The position numbers were made by a program, and so were the translations under genes. Shown piece after piece: positions 6,560 through 14,595 of a stretch of DNA of 21,078 nt. Every line of letters begins with the position of its first letter. Positions within the stretch are counted from its first letter, which is position 1. The notes under the pieces were generated by a model. The model made no database searches. It was not told where the DNA came from and worked only from the letters and a program-made list of their open reading frames with translations. Source of the stretch: Bacillota bacterium (GTDB lineage: Bacteria; Bacillota; Clostridia; Oscillospirales; Ruminococcaceae); assembly GCA_023429685.1 (NCBI GenBank), contig JAEZDF010000119.1, positions 1 through 21,078 of the forward strand, read 5' to 3'.

Positions 6560-6829
6560 ATGAAGCTGATAAACATTGGGTTTGGCAACATGGTTTCGGC
6601 AAACCGTTTGGTCGCCATCGTAAGCCCCGAGTCCGCCCCTATTAAGCGCATTATACAGGATGCGCGCGACCGTGGCTCGCTCATCGACGCAACCTATGGC
6701 AGAAGAACACGCGCCGTTATCGTTACCGATAGCGACCACGTGATACTTTCCGCTATACAGCCCGAGACGGTTGCAAACCGCCTGACCTACCGTGACGATG
6801 AAGACGAGGAGCTGGATGAGGATGAATAA
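6560..6829 (+). CDS. remA: RemA-like DNA-binding regulator (DUF370 family)
   Basis: This 89-residue protein belongs to the RemA/DUF370 family. Its Bacillus subtilis member is a DNA-binding activator of extracellular matrix and osmoprotection genes that acts as an oligomeric ring. The family signature is visible: KLINIGFGNMVSANRLVAIV, SPESAPIKRII, and GSLIDATYGRRTRAVIV, with the basic YGRRTR segment near residues 46-51. The tail DDEDEELDEDE is strongly acidic. The gene order yicC-remA-gmk is the standard Firmicutes arrangement and supports the call. The ribosome binding site AAGGAG (6545-6550) is nine bases from the ATG. The last eight bases overlap gmk, so the two are probably translationally coupled. 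Regulatory targets in this organism are unknown. Confidence 0.92.
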   Translation: MKLINIGFGNMVSANRLVAIVSPESAPIKRIIQDARDRGSLIDATYGRRTRAVIVTDSDHVILSAIQPETVANRLTYRDDEDEELDEDE

Positions 6830-7433
6830 CCGTGGCGTTTTAATTGTCGTATCTGGTCCATCCGGTAGTGGAAAGGGCACGCTGCTACGCGAGCTGCAAA
6901 GCGAGAACGAGCGCGTGCGCTACTCTGTTTCCGCCACGACGCGCTCCCCGCGCGAGGGCGAGGTGGACGGTAAAAACTACTTTTTTATGACAAAGCAGGA
7001 GTTTAAGAATAAGATTGAAAAGGGCGAGATGCTCGAATTCACCTCCTACTGCGGCAACTACTACGGCACCCCTCGGGACTATGTGTGCAAAACCCTTGAC
7101 GAAGGCTACGACGTAATCCTTGAGATTGACGTGGTGGGCGCAATCAAGCTGATGGAACTGGGTGAGCAGGCGGTGTATATCTTTATTATGCCACCGTCTC
7201 TGCAGGAACTCAAAAAACGGCTTGTGGGCAGAAACACCGAGGACGAGGAAGTGCTTTGCAAACGCCTAGAGGCGGCACTTGATGAGATTCGTATGGCAGA
7301 CAAATACGACTATATCGTGGTAAACGACGTAATAGATTCAGCGATTGAAAAGCTAAAGGCGATTATTTTGTGCCACAGGTGCAAGACTGTTACTATGAAG
7401 TATATGATAGAAGAGGTGCTTACCGATGCTTAG
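6822..7433 (+). CDS. gmk: Guanylate kinase
   Basis: Guanylate kinase phosphorylates GMP to GDP with ATP, an essential cytosolic step in nucleotide synthesis. The P-loop GPSGSGKG spans residues 12-19. The GMP-binding segment follows (SVSATTRSPREGEVDGKNYFF, beginning near residue 35), with FTSYCGNYYGTP and the ILEIDVVGA Walker-B-like strand after it. The length of 203 residues is normal. The frame stays open upstream to 6792, but ATG 6822 fits the family N-terminus (NRGVLIVVSGPSG) and has GAGGAG (6806-6811) ten bases ahead. It overlaps the end of remA by eight bases and the start of rpoZ by eight bases, making a tightly coupled trio. Confidence 0.97.
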   Translation: MNNRGVLIVVSGPSGSGKGTLLRELQSENERVRYSVSATTRSPREGEVDGKNYFFMTKQEFKNKIEKGEMLEFTSYCGNYYGTPRDYVCKTLDEGYDVILEIDVVGAIKLMELGEQAVYIFIMPPSLQELKKRLVGRNTEDEEVLCKRLEAALDEIRMADKYDYIVVNDVIDSAIEKLKAIILCHRCKTVTMKYMIEEVLTDA

Positions 7434-7701
7434 ACCTGCCATTTCAGAGATACTAAAGGGCGACGCCAGCTATTTTTCTCTTGTCATCGGCGTTGCAAAA
7501 CGCGCAAGAGAGATAACCGACGAGGTGGAATCGATAAAAAAAGATTTGATTGAGCGCAACAACGGAAAGCTCCCCTCCGACCTTGGTAGCAACCGCTACT
7601 TTCTGCAGGCTAAGCCCGTAAAGCTTGCTGTGGAAGAGCTAAAGGATGAAAAGTACCGTCTGTTTGAAAATCCGCACATCGGCGAGCAGATCGAAATCTA
7701 A
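7426..7701 (+). CDS. rpoZ: DNA-directed RNA polymerase omega subunit
   Basis: This small RNA polymerase subunit helps the beta-prime subunit fold and assemble. The 91-residue sequence has the omega core: a helix starting FSLVIGVAKRAREITDE (residues about 18-34) and the diagnostic KPVKLAVEELKDEKYRL (about 64-80). The gene order gmk-rpoZ is near universal. The ATG at 7426 overlaps the gmk stop by eight bases and is preceded by GAGGTG (7413-7418). A hairpin follows the stop, so some transcripts may end here, although priA follows 83 bases later. coaBC, which often comes next in Firmicutes, is absent. Confidence 0.95.
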   Translation: MLRPAISEILKGDASYFSLVIGVAKRAREITDEVESIKKDLIERNNGKLPSDLGSNRYFLQAKPVKLAVEELKDEKYRLFENPHIGEQIEI

Positions 7702-7712
7702 TACACTCAAAC

Positions 7713-7752
7713 ACGCCCAACCCGATGCCATTACGCGGGTTGGGTGTCTATC
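7713..7752 (+). terminator. Probable hairpin terminator or attenuator between rpoZ and priA
   Basis: ACGCCCAACCCG (7713-7724) pairs with CGGGTTGGGTGT (7736-7747) in a 12-bp stem containing one G-T wobble, with an 11-base loop. The trailing sequence CTATCATTATATC has no clean T-run, so termination may be partial and allow read-through into priA. Confidence 0.5.
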
Positions 7753-7784
7753 ATTATATCCATGTTTTAAGGGGGGAGTAAACG

Positions 7785-10235
7785 ATGCCCGAGCAGATGG
7801 TTGCGCGCGTTGCGGTGGATAAGGTCGCGCTGCATTTTGATAAGGATTACAGCTATCTGGTACCCGAGGCGCTACTTGGCGTCATTCAGGTCGGGGCACG
7901 AGTGCTCGTACCCTTTGGGGGAGCCAACCGCAGGCGGCAGGGGCTTGTGCTCTCGCTGTGCGAGGAGGACTGCGCATCGCCGCTCAAACCGATTGCGGAG
8001 CTTGTAGACGAAGCCCCGCTTCTTTGCCCCGAACAGCTTGAGCTGGTGTCGTTTCTCAGGCGGCAGACGCTGTGTACGTGGTACGAGGCGGCGCGCCTTG
8101 TATTGCCGGCGGGGCTGAATATGGAGATCTCGCCCGAGTACAGCGTAAGCCCCGATTATCCCGCATCTGGCAGAGAGCTTGCGGGCGATGAGCAGAGGCG
8201 TATCGTCGAGTTTTTATTATCCAGACGGGGAGCCGTCAGCGAAAAGGTGCTGCGAACGAGCACAGGCATCTCGCCGCGCTCCGCCGCGCTTAAAAGCCTG
8301 ATAGCCGACAGGGTAATCATCAAAGCCGAGCGTGCCAGACGTAAAACGCAGGATGAGCGCATCACCATGGCGCGCATAGCAGAGGACGCGCAGACCGATA
8401 AGGCGACCCCCAAGCAGGCTGCGGTTATCGAGCTGCTTTTGTCCTGCGGCAGCGCCTCACTCAAAGAGATTGGGTACTATACCGGTGCGTCCAAAGCAAC
8501 CCTTGACGCGATGCAAAAACGGGGCATGCTCGAATATTTTGAGCGGGAGGTACTGCGCACACCCTATGATGACGTGCCGAAGGAGCTATCCGAGCCGCCC
8601 GCGCTCAGCAAAAATCAGCAGGAGGTGTACGAGGGCATAGCGGCACTGATGCAAGCGGGACAGCCCGAAACCGCACTGCTGTTCGGCATTACCGGCAGCG
8701 GCAAAACCCATGTCTTTTTACGCCTGATTGCCGACGTGCTTAAGAGCGGCGGACAGGTTATCATGCTCGTGCCCGAGATCTCGCTCACCCCGCAGATGCT
8801 CTCGCGGTTTTACACCGTGTTCGGCGATAAGGTTGCGGTGCTGCACAGCGCACTGTCGCTGGGCGAGCGGCTGGATGAATACAAACGCATCCGTTCGGGA
8901 AAGGTATCTATCGCGGTGGGTACCCGTTCCGCTGTGTTTGCACCGTTTGATAAGCTCGGTCTTATCATCATGGACGAGGAGCAGGAGCACACCTATAAGT
9001 CGGAAGGCTCCCCCCGCTATCATACGCGGGATGTAGCACGGTTTCGTTGCAAGCAGCAGGGCGCACTGCTGCTGCTCGCCTCCGCCACCCCGGACGTGGA
9101 GAGCTATTACCACGCACAGGCGGGTCACTACCATCTGTTCGAGCTAAACGAGCGCTTTGGCAGCGCGGGGTTGCCCGAGGTCGTTGTTGTAAACATGAGC
9201 GACGAAGCAATGCGCGGCAACACCGGCTCTATCAGCGCGCCCCTTGCGCAGGAGATTGCACAGAATCTACAAAATGGCGAGCAGAGCATCCTGTTTTTAA
9301 ATCGCCGAGGATTCCATACACTAATTGCGTGCGCAGACTGCGGTGAGGTAATCATCTGCAAAAACTGCTCGATCGCCATGACCTACCACAAGGCGAACGA
9401 CAAGCTGATGTGCCACTACTGTGGGTACCTGCACACACCCGAGGCTCGGTGCGTACACTGTGGCAGCGAGCACATCAAGTACCTGGGCTTGGGTACGCAG
9501 AAGGTGGAGGATGAGCTTTCTGTTCTGTTTCCCTCCGCGCGTATCTTGAGGATGGATGCCGACACCACCATGGCGCGTTATTCCTACGACGACTACTTTG
9601 CCCGCTTTGCGCGCGGCGAGTACGATATCCTTGTGGGCACCCAGATGGTCGCTAAGGGGCTGGATTTTGAAAACGTCAGCCTTGTCGGGGTACTGAGTGC
9701 GGATAAAATGCTGTACACCGCCGATTTTCGCGGTACCGAGCGTGCGTTCTCTTTGCTCACGCAGGTTGTGGGGCGCAGCGGGCGCGGTAGCAAGCTGGGC
9801 AGGGCATATATCCAAACCTACACGCCCGAGCATGAGGTAATATCCCTTGCGGCGCAGCAGGATTACCCCGGCTTTTACGAGGGTGAGATCCTGTGCCGAA
9901 AGCATCTGCTGTACCCGCCGTTTTGCAGCTTCTGCATCGCCGGATTTTCGGGTGAAAGCGAGCCGGTTACCCTGCGCGGCGCGCAGGAGTTTCTGCGCCT
10001 GTTGCAGGAGCTGGTCAAACGCAGCTACCCCGACCTGCCGCTTAAGGTGCTGGGTCCTGTGCCTTCCGCCATGATCAAGGTTTCGGGTCGCTACCGATAC
10101 CGGCTAATCATCAAATGCCGCGCCGATGCAAAGACCCGCAGGATGTTGCACGAGGTGCTGTGTGCCTATTCGGCATTACCCGTATCCCGTAATGCCGGGG
10201 TATTCATTGACATTGGCTTTGACGGAATTGTGTAG
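7785..10235 (+). CDS. priA: Primosomal protein N' (replication restart helicase PriA)
   Basis: PriA recognises stalled or repaired forks and reloads the replicative helicase; it is a 3'-5' superfamily 2 DNA helicase. Residues 1-110 are the 3'-DNA-binding domain (VARVAVDKVALHFDKDYSYLVP). A winged-helix-like linker follows. The helicase core has the P-loop GITGSGKT (G301-T308) and the Walker B box DEEQEH (397-402). Eight cysteines in four CxxC pairs between C516 and C559 (CADC, CKNC, CHYC, CVHC) form the family's zinc-binding insertion. GTQMVAKGLDFENVSLVGVLSAD is the late helicase motif. The length of 816 residues is normal. ATG 7785 follows GGGGGGAG; an in-frame ATG at 7797 is a possible alternative. 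The gene sits between rpoZ and def as in many Firmicutes. Confidence 0.96.
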   Translation: MPEQMVARVAVDKVALHFDKDYSYLVPEALLGVIQVGARVLVPFGGANRRRQGLVLSLCEEDCASPLKPIAELVDEAPLLCPEQLELVSFLRRQTLCTWYEAARLVLPAGLNMEISPEYSVSPDYPASGRELAGDEQRRIVEFLLSRRGAVSEKVLRTSTGISPRSAALKSLIADRVIIKAERARRKTQDERITMARIAEDAQTDKATPKQAAVIELLLSCGSASLKEIGYYTGASKATLDAMQKRGMLEYFEREVLRTPYDDVPKELSEPPALSKNQQEVYEGIAALMQAGQPETALLFGITGSGKTHVFLRLIADVLKSGGQVIMLVPEISLTPQMLSRFYTVFGDKVAVLHSALSLGERLDEYKRIRSGKVSIAVGTRSAVFAPFDKLGLIIMDEEQEHTYKSEGSPRYHTRDVARFRCKQQGALLLLASATPDVESYYHAQAGHYHLFELNERFGSAGLPEVVVVNMSDEAMRGNTGSISAPLAQEIAQNLQNGEQSILFLNRRGFHTLIACADCGEVIICKNCSIAMTYHKANDKLMCHYCGYLHTPEARCVHCGSEHIKYLGLGTQKVEDELSVLFPSARILRMDADTTMARYSYDDYFARFARGEYDILVGTQMVAKGLDFENVSLVGVLSADKMLYTADFRGTERAFSLLTQVVGRSGRGSKLGRAYIQTYTPEHEVISLAAQQDYPGFYEGEILCRKHLLYPPFCSFCIAGFSGESEPVTLRGAQEFLRLLQELVKRSYPDLPLKVLGPVPSAMIKVSGRYRYRLIIKCRADAKTRRMLHEVLCAYSALPVSRNAGVFIDIGFDGIV

Positions 10236-10291
10236 GGTATCATAGAAAACACGGTTTGTGGCATATTTTGTGCCCGAAGGAGCCTTTGCAC

Positions 10292-10321
10292 TTGTGAAAT
10301 ACATATACTTCGTATTATAAT
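10292..10321 (+). promoter_or_regulatory. Sigma-A promoter for the def-fmt-rsmB-rlmN operon
   Basis: TTGTGA (10292-10297) and a perfect TATAAT (10316-10321) have an 18-base spacer. Together they lie in the 193-base gap between priA and def and predict a leader of about 100 bases. A second TATACT-like sequence at 10369 lacks a good -35. Confidence 0.7.
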
Positions 10322-10428
10322 GGTTACACCAAACAAACTGTAATGCAGCATAAACTGTCGGCTTTTGTATATACTACGCCGCGCCGCAGATACAAGTATT
10401 ATCCGTAGAAAGGGATGGGGATTTAAAG

Positions 10429-10926
10429 ATGGCTACCAGAAAGATTGTTCTAGACGGCGATGAGATCCTACGTAAAAAAAGCAAAGAGGTCACAGCCTTT
10501 GATGAAAAGCTGGCGACACTGCTTGATGATATGAAAGAGACCCTGTACAAAAACGACGGCGCGGGGCTGGCGGCACCCCAGGTGGGCGTGCTGCGGCGCG
10601 TGGTTGTCATTGATATTGGCGATGACAACTACTACGAGCTGGTAAACCCCGTCATCATTAAGACCGACGGCATGCAATCAGGCCCCGAGGGCTGTCTGTC
10701 CGTTCCCGGAGAATTTGGCATTGTCGAACGCCCGAACGAGGTAACGGTAGAGGGCTATGACCGCTACGGCAAGCAATACACGTTAACGGGCACTGGGCTC
10801 CTAGCCCGCGCCATCTGCCATGAGGTGGACCACCTGAACGGTCAGCTGTTTACCGACATCGCCGTGCGTATGCTCGACGACGAAGAGCTTGAAATTAAGG
10901 AAGAAAAGCGCGGCAAGGAAAAGTGA
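10429..10926 (+). CDS. def: Peptide deformylase
   Basis: Peptide deformylase removes the N-formyl group from nascent proteins. The three family motifs are all present: GAGLAAPQVG (about residues 44-53), EGCLSVP with metal ligand C89, and HEVDH with ligands H131 and H135 and catalytic E132. The length of 165 residues is normal. The C-terminal tail is very charged (EELEIKEEKRGKEK). A ribosome binding site (AAAGGGATGGGG) precedes ATG 10429. The gene is followed 59 bases later by fmt, which adds the formyl group to initiator tRNA, so the enzymes that add and remove the group are co-transcribed. Confidence 0.97.
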   Translation: MATRKIVLDGDEILRKKSKEVTAFDEKLATLLDDMKETLYKNDGAGLAAPQVGVLRRVVVIDIGDDNYYELVNPVIIKTDGMQSGPEGCLSVPGEFGIVERPNEVTVEGYDRYGKQYTLTGTGLLARAICHEVDHLNGQLFTDIAVRMLDDEELEIKEEKRGKEK

Positions 10927-10985
10927 TGCTTGCGCTGAACACAAAATAACGCGACTTATCGATATCACAACGGGAGAATGAGCAA

Positions 10986-11900
10986 ATGAACGTCATCTTT
11001 ATGGGCACGCCGGAGTTTGCCGTGCCGTGCCTAAAGGCACTAATAAGCGACGGGCACACCGTCACCTCGGCGTTTACTCAACCGGATAAGCCGGTCGGGC
11101 GCAAGCAGGTGCTCACCGCCCCACCCGTCAAACAGCTTGCGCTTGAGCACGGCATCGTGGTGCATCAGCCCGTTACGCTAAGAAAAGACGAGATCGTGTC
11201 CCTTATCCAGTCACAAGCCCCCGATGTGATAGCGGTTACCGCCTACGGCAAGATACTGCCGAAATCGGTGCTCGACATACCGCGCTACGGCTGCATCAAC
11301 GTTCATGCCTCGCTGCTGCCCGCCTATCGGGGCGCAGCACCCATCCAGTGGAGCGTGATAAACGGCGAGCAGGTGACGGGCGTTACCACCATGTATATGG
11401 CACCCGGTATCGATACCGGCGATATGATCATAAAAAAAGAAACCCCAATTGCGCCGGATGAAACGGCAGGCGAGCTGCACGACCGGCTAAAGGATATCGG
11501 CGCGCAGGCACTGAGCGAAACACTCTCGCTGATAGAGGGGGGCAAAGCACCCCGCACACAGCAGGATGATGCGCTATGCTCCTTGGCTCCGATGCTTAGC
11601 AAGGCGATTGCACAGGTGGATTTTACAAAACCCGCCGTGCAGGTGCACAACCTGATTCGCGGGCTGTCACCGTGGCCGGTGGCGTTTACCTTAATCGACG
11701 GCAAGGTACTAAAGATTCACAAGGCACGTGTACTTGAGGCAAGTGGGGAAGCGGGCACGCTGTTAAGCGACACGCAGCTAATCATCGCCTGCGCACAGGG
11801 TGCAGTAGAACTGCTAGAGGTGCAGTACGAGGGCGCAAAGCGCATGAGTGCCGAGTTGTTTTTACGCGGACACCGCCTGCAAAAGGGTATTAGGCTTTAA
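10986..11900 (+). CDS. fmt: Methionyl-tRNA formyltransferase
   Basis: This enzyme transfers a formyl group from 10-formyltetrahydrofolate to Met-tRNA(fMet) for translation initiation. The N-terminal Rossmann domain starts MNVIFMGTPEFAVP. Catalytic residues expected for the family are N105 and H107 (INVHASLLPAYRGAAPIQW) and D143 (PGIDTGDMI). A smaller C-terminal OB-like domain begins near residue 205 (AQVDFTKPAVQVHNLIRGLS). The length of 304 residues is on the short side of normal. GGGAG lies upstream of ATG 10986. rsmB follows after 18 bases, with a G-rich ribosome binding site in the gap. Confidence 0.97.
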   Translation: MNVIFMGTPEFAVPCLKALISDGHTVTSAFTQPDKPVGRKQVLTAPPVKQLALEHGIVVHQPVTLRKDEIVSLIQSQAPDVIAVTAYGKILPKSVLDIPRYGCINVHASLLPAYRGAAPIQWSVINGEQVTGVTTMYMAPGIDTGDMIIKKETPIAPDETAGELHDRLKDIGAQALSETLSLIEGGKAPRTQQDDALCSLAPMLSKAIAQVDFTKPAVQVHNLIRGLSPWPVAFTLIDGKVLKIHKARVLEASGEAGTLLSDTQLIIACAQGAVELLEVQYEGAKRMSAELFLRGHRLQKGIRL

Positions 11901-11918
11901 CACATCACACAGGGGGGA

Positions 11919-13256
11919 ATGCGGTTGGCATCGGCAAGACAAACGGCACTTAGCGCGCTTGTGCGCGTGGAAACGGACGGCGCATACTCAGGGCTTGTCA
12001 TCAAGGAGCTTTTGGAACGCTCCGCGCTCGAGCCGCGCGACGCCGCGTTTGCCACGGCACTTTTTTACGGCGTAATCGAACGAGCCTTAACGCTCGACCA
12101 AATGATAAAACAGCACAGCAAAACCCCCTTGCACAAGATGGACGACACGGTACGGGTCATCCTGCGCATGGGGGCATATCAGCTTGCGTATATGGACTCG
12201 GTGCCCGACAGTGCCGCGGTTAACGAAAGTGTAACGCTGTGTAAAAAGAACAAAAAGTCAAGTGCTGCCGGCTTTGTAAACGCGGTGCTGCGCGCGGTTA
12301 TCCGCACGGGCAAGACCCCGACGTTTTCCGGCGCGCCCGACGACCCCGCGCGCATGAGCGCGGAGTATTCCTGCCCGCTACCCCTTGTCCGCATGCTGAT
12401 ATCGCGGTTTGGCGCAGGTCGCACACGCGGCATATTGGCAAGCTCGGTGGGCGCCGCACCCGTCTACGCAAGGGTCAACACGCTTAAAACCACTTCGGAT
12501 GAACTGCTCGCCCAACTAGAGCAGGAAGGCGTTAGCGCAAAAAGGCACGAAGTAATACCCGACTGTCTTTCGTTATATCATACGGGGGACATTACCCGCC
12601 TTGCGGCGTTTTCCCAAGGGTTGTTTCATATCCAGGACGCGTCGTCCCAACTTTGCGCACAGGCGGTGGCGGCAGCCCCCGGCATGACGGTGCTCGATCT
12701 CTGTGCCGCACCAGGAGGTAAATCCTTTACCATTGCCCAAACGATGCAAAACACAGGGACGTTATTGTCCTTTGACTTATATGATTTTAAGGCGGACTTA
12801 ATCCGAAAGGGAGCCGCACGGCTCGGTATCTCGGTGCTGACCGCAGCGGTCGGCGATGCGGGCGTTTACAACGAAGCCCTTCCGTTGGCAGACCGCGTGC
12901 TGTGCGACGCGCCCTGTTCTGGCTTTGGGGTGATGCGTCGCAAGCCCGAGATTAAGTATAAGCCGATTGACGGGTTTGGGGAGCTTGAGCAGATTCAATC
13001 TGTATTGCTTCAAAACGCCGCGCGCTATGTAAAGCCGGGTGGGCTACTGCTCTATTCCACCTGTACGCTGCGCCGTGAAGAGAACGAAGCCGTTGCAAAG
13101 ACGTTTTTAGAAAACAATCCGGCGTTCTCACCCAGCCCGCTTACGGGGGCAGTAACACGCTGCCACAGTGAGGGTGCGCATATGGCAACCATCCTGCCCG
13201 ACGATTTCGACTCGGACGGCTTTTTTATCGCCGCATTTTCGAGAACGGGAGAATAA
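11919..13256 (+). CDS. rsmB: 16S rRNA m5C967 methyltransferase RsmB (Sun)
   Basis: RsmB methylates C967 of 16S rRNA using S-adenosylmethionine. An N-terminal NusB-like helical domain (ARQTALSALVRVE through NAVLRAVIR, about residues 4-128) precedes the methyltransferase. The SAM loop is VLDLCAAPGGKSF. The paired cysteines of the m5C mechanism are C333 in DAPCSGFGVMRRKPEIKY and C382 in YSTCTL. The length of 445 residues is typical. The start is slightly uncertain. ATG 11919 directly abuts the G-run AGGGGGGA (11911-11918), whereas TTG 11925 in the same frame lies six bases beyond it and would remove only two residues. The gene is followed at once by rlmN, another rRNA methylase. Confidence 0.95.
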   Translation: MRLASARQTALSALVRVETDGAYSGLVIKELLERSALEPRDAAFATALFYGVIERALTLDQMIKQHSKTPLHKMDDTVRVILRMGAYQLAYMDSVPDSAAVNESVTLCKKNKKSSAAGFVNAVLRAVIRTGKTPTFSGAPDDPARMSAEYSCPLPLVRMLISRFGAGRTRGILASSVGAAPVYARVNTLKTTSDELLAQLEQEGVSAKRHEVIPDCLSLYHTGDITRLAAFSQGLFHIQDASSQLCAQAVAAAPGMTVLDLCAAPGGKSFTIAQTMQNTGTLLSFDLYDFKADLIRKGAARLGISVLTAAVGDAGVYNEALPLADRVLCDAPCSGFGVMRRKPEIKYKPIDGFGELEQIQSVLLQNAARYVKPGGLLLYSTCTLRREENEAVAKTFLENNPAFSPSPLTGAVTRCHSEGAHMATILPDDFDSDGFFIAAFSRTGE

Positions 13257-13263
13257 TACCGCA

Positions 13264-14310
13264 ATGACTGAAAAAATAGATATCAAGTCGCTTTCAATCG
13301 AAGAACTAAAGGAACGATTTGGCCAACTCAAAGAGCCCGCATTTCGTGCCGGGCAGGTGTTTTCATGGCTACACCAGCGGGGTGCGCAGTCGTTTGACGA
13401 GATGACCAATCTCTCAAAACCGTTGCGCGAAACGCTCAGCGCGGGTTTTTATATCCCACAGGTCACCGTAAAGCAAAAACTGGTTTCCAAGCTTGACGGC
13501 ACCGTCAAGTACCTATATGAGCTGGAGGACGGCGAGACAGTGGAGGCGGTGTTTATGCGCTACCACCACGGCAACAGCCTGTGCATCTCCACGCAGGTGG
13601 GCTGCCGCATGGGGTGTACCTTCTGTGCATCTACCTTAGGCGGCTGCGTACGCAACCTAACTGCGGCAGAGATGCTAAGCGAGGTTTATGTAGCCGAGCA
13701 GGACACGGGAGAGAAGGTGTCAAGCCTTGTGCTGATGGGCATTGGCGAGCCGCTTGACAACTACGACAACGTGGTGCGGTTTTTGCAGCTGCTGTCGGAT
13801 AAAAACGGCATGAACATGAGTCTTAGGCATGTGTCCCTTTCCACCTGCGGGCTGGTTCCGCGCATCTACGATCTGGCAAAGCTGCGTATGGGGCTTACTC
13901 TGTCGGTTTCGCTGCATGCGCCAAACGACCAGATTCGCAGTCACACCATGCCGATAAACCGCCGCTATAACATCGACGAGCTGCTAACAGCCTGCCGCCA
14001 TTATGCCGAGGCGACCTCACGGCGCATCTCGTTTGAGTACGCGCTGATTGACGGCGTAAACGACAGCGAGCAAAACGCCCGGGAGCTGGCGAAGCGGTTA
14101 AAGGGCATGTTATGCCACGTGAACCTGATTCCCGTAAATCCTGTGACCGAACGGGACCATAAGGCGAGCACGCGCGGTGCGATAGAACGCTTTATGGCGG
14201 TGCTGGAGCGCGAGAAGATCTCCGTCACGGTGCGCAGAAAACTGGGTACCGACATCAATGCCGCGTGCGGGCAGCTGCGCCGAGAAGGGCAGTCGAAAAC
14301 CGACGATTAG
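13264..14310 (+). CDS. rlmN: Dual-specificity rRNA/tRNA adenine-C2 methyltransferase RlmN
   Basis: RlmN is a radical-SAM enzyme that methylates C2 of A2503 in 23S rRNA and of A37 in some tRNAs. The iron-sulfur motif is C114-x3-C118-x2-C121 (GCRMGCTFCAST). The conserved segments LVLMGIGEPLDNYDNV and SLSTCGLVPRI follow. The mechanistic C-terminal cysteine is C335 in DINAACGQLR. The N-terminal helical accessory domain contains FRAGQVFSWLHQRG. The frame stays open back to 13168 inside rsmB, but ATG 13264 gives the normal 348-residue protein and has GGGAG at 13247-13251. It begins seven bases after the rsmB stop, so the two are co-transcribed. Confidence 0.97.
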   Translation: MTEKIDIKSLSIEELKERFGQLKEPAFRAGQVFSWLHQRGAQSFDEMTNLSKPLRETLSAGFYIPQVTVKQKLVSKLDGTVKYLYELEDGETVEAVFMRYHHGNSLCISTQVGCRMGCTFCASTLGGCVRNLTAAEMLSEVYVAEQDTGEKVSSLVLMGIGEPLDNYDNVVRFLQLLSDKNGMNMSLRHVSLSTCGLVPRIYDLAKLRMGLTLSVSLHAPNDQIRSHTMPINRRYNIDELLTACRHYAEATSRRISFEYALIDGVNDSEQNARELAKRLKGMLCHVNLIPVNPVTERDHKASTRGAIERFMAVLEREKISVTVRRKLGTDINAACGQLRREGQSKTDD

Positions 14311-14415
14311 GGGCACAAGCCATAGGGTTTATCATAAACAAGGAACTTTTGCCAAGGCATGTGATATAAAATGCACGGTTTTTGCCAATATTAATTTTTA
14401 ATTATCACGATAATA

Positions 14416-14424
14416 TGTTATAAT
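14416..14424 (+). promoter_or_regulatory. Extended -10 promoter for the PP2C/PASTA-kinase operon
   Basis: TGTTATAAT (14416-14424) fits the extended -10 form TGnTATAAT in an AT-rich stretch. No convincing -35 is seen 16-18 bases upstream. Transcription would begin near 14431, giving a leader of about 165 bases before the phosphatase. The rest of the 285-base gap 14311-14595 holds no gene I can support. Confidence 0.6.
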
Positions 14425-14493
14425 ATAGCCCGAAACCAGTTGTGGCAATCAAGTTAAGACGACGCGTTGTGCTTTATATGAAGCGAGCAAGTT

Positions 14494-14565
14494 TTACCGC
14501 CGTTTTGCCGGTGCAGAGCGGTAACCATATATGGGCAGCCCCATTCCCAAGACGGGTTGGGCTGC
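14494..14565 (+). promoter_or_regulatory. Two hairpins in the PP2C 5' leader
   Basis: The first hairpin pairs TTACCGC (14494-14500) with GCGGTAA (14518-14524). The second pairs GCAGCCC (14535-14541) with GGGCTGC (14559-14565), with a smaller CCC/GGG stem inside. Both lie between the predicted transcription start and the ribosome binding site at 14583. Neither hides the ribosome binding site. I do not recognise a known riboswitch or leader class. Confidence 0.35.
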
Positions 14566-14595
14566 TGTGCAGGTATCGAGAGAAGGTGCAAGGTC

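Noticed and set aside
6359..6880. 173-residue minus-strand open frame opposite yicC, remA and gmk
   Set aside because: It spans three certain + strand genes and two intergenic signals, with no ribosome binding site or motif.
9321..9905. 194-residue minus-strand open frame inside priA
   Set aside because: It lies opposite the zinc-binding and helicase motifs of priA, so it is a shadow.
14431..14595. tRNA, riboswitch or T-box in the phosphatase leader
   Set aside because: No cloverleaf, no T-box motif and no recognisable riboswitch core could be found; only two simple hairpins.
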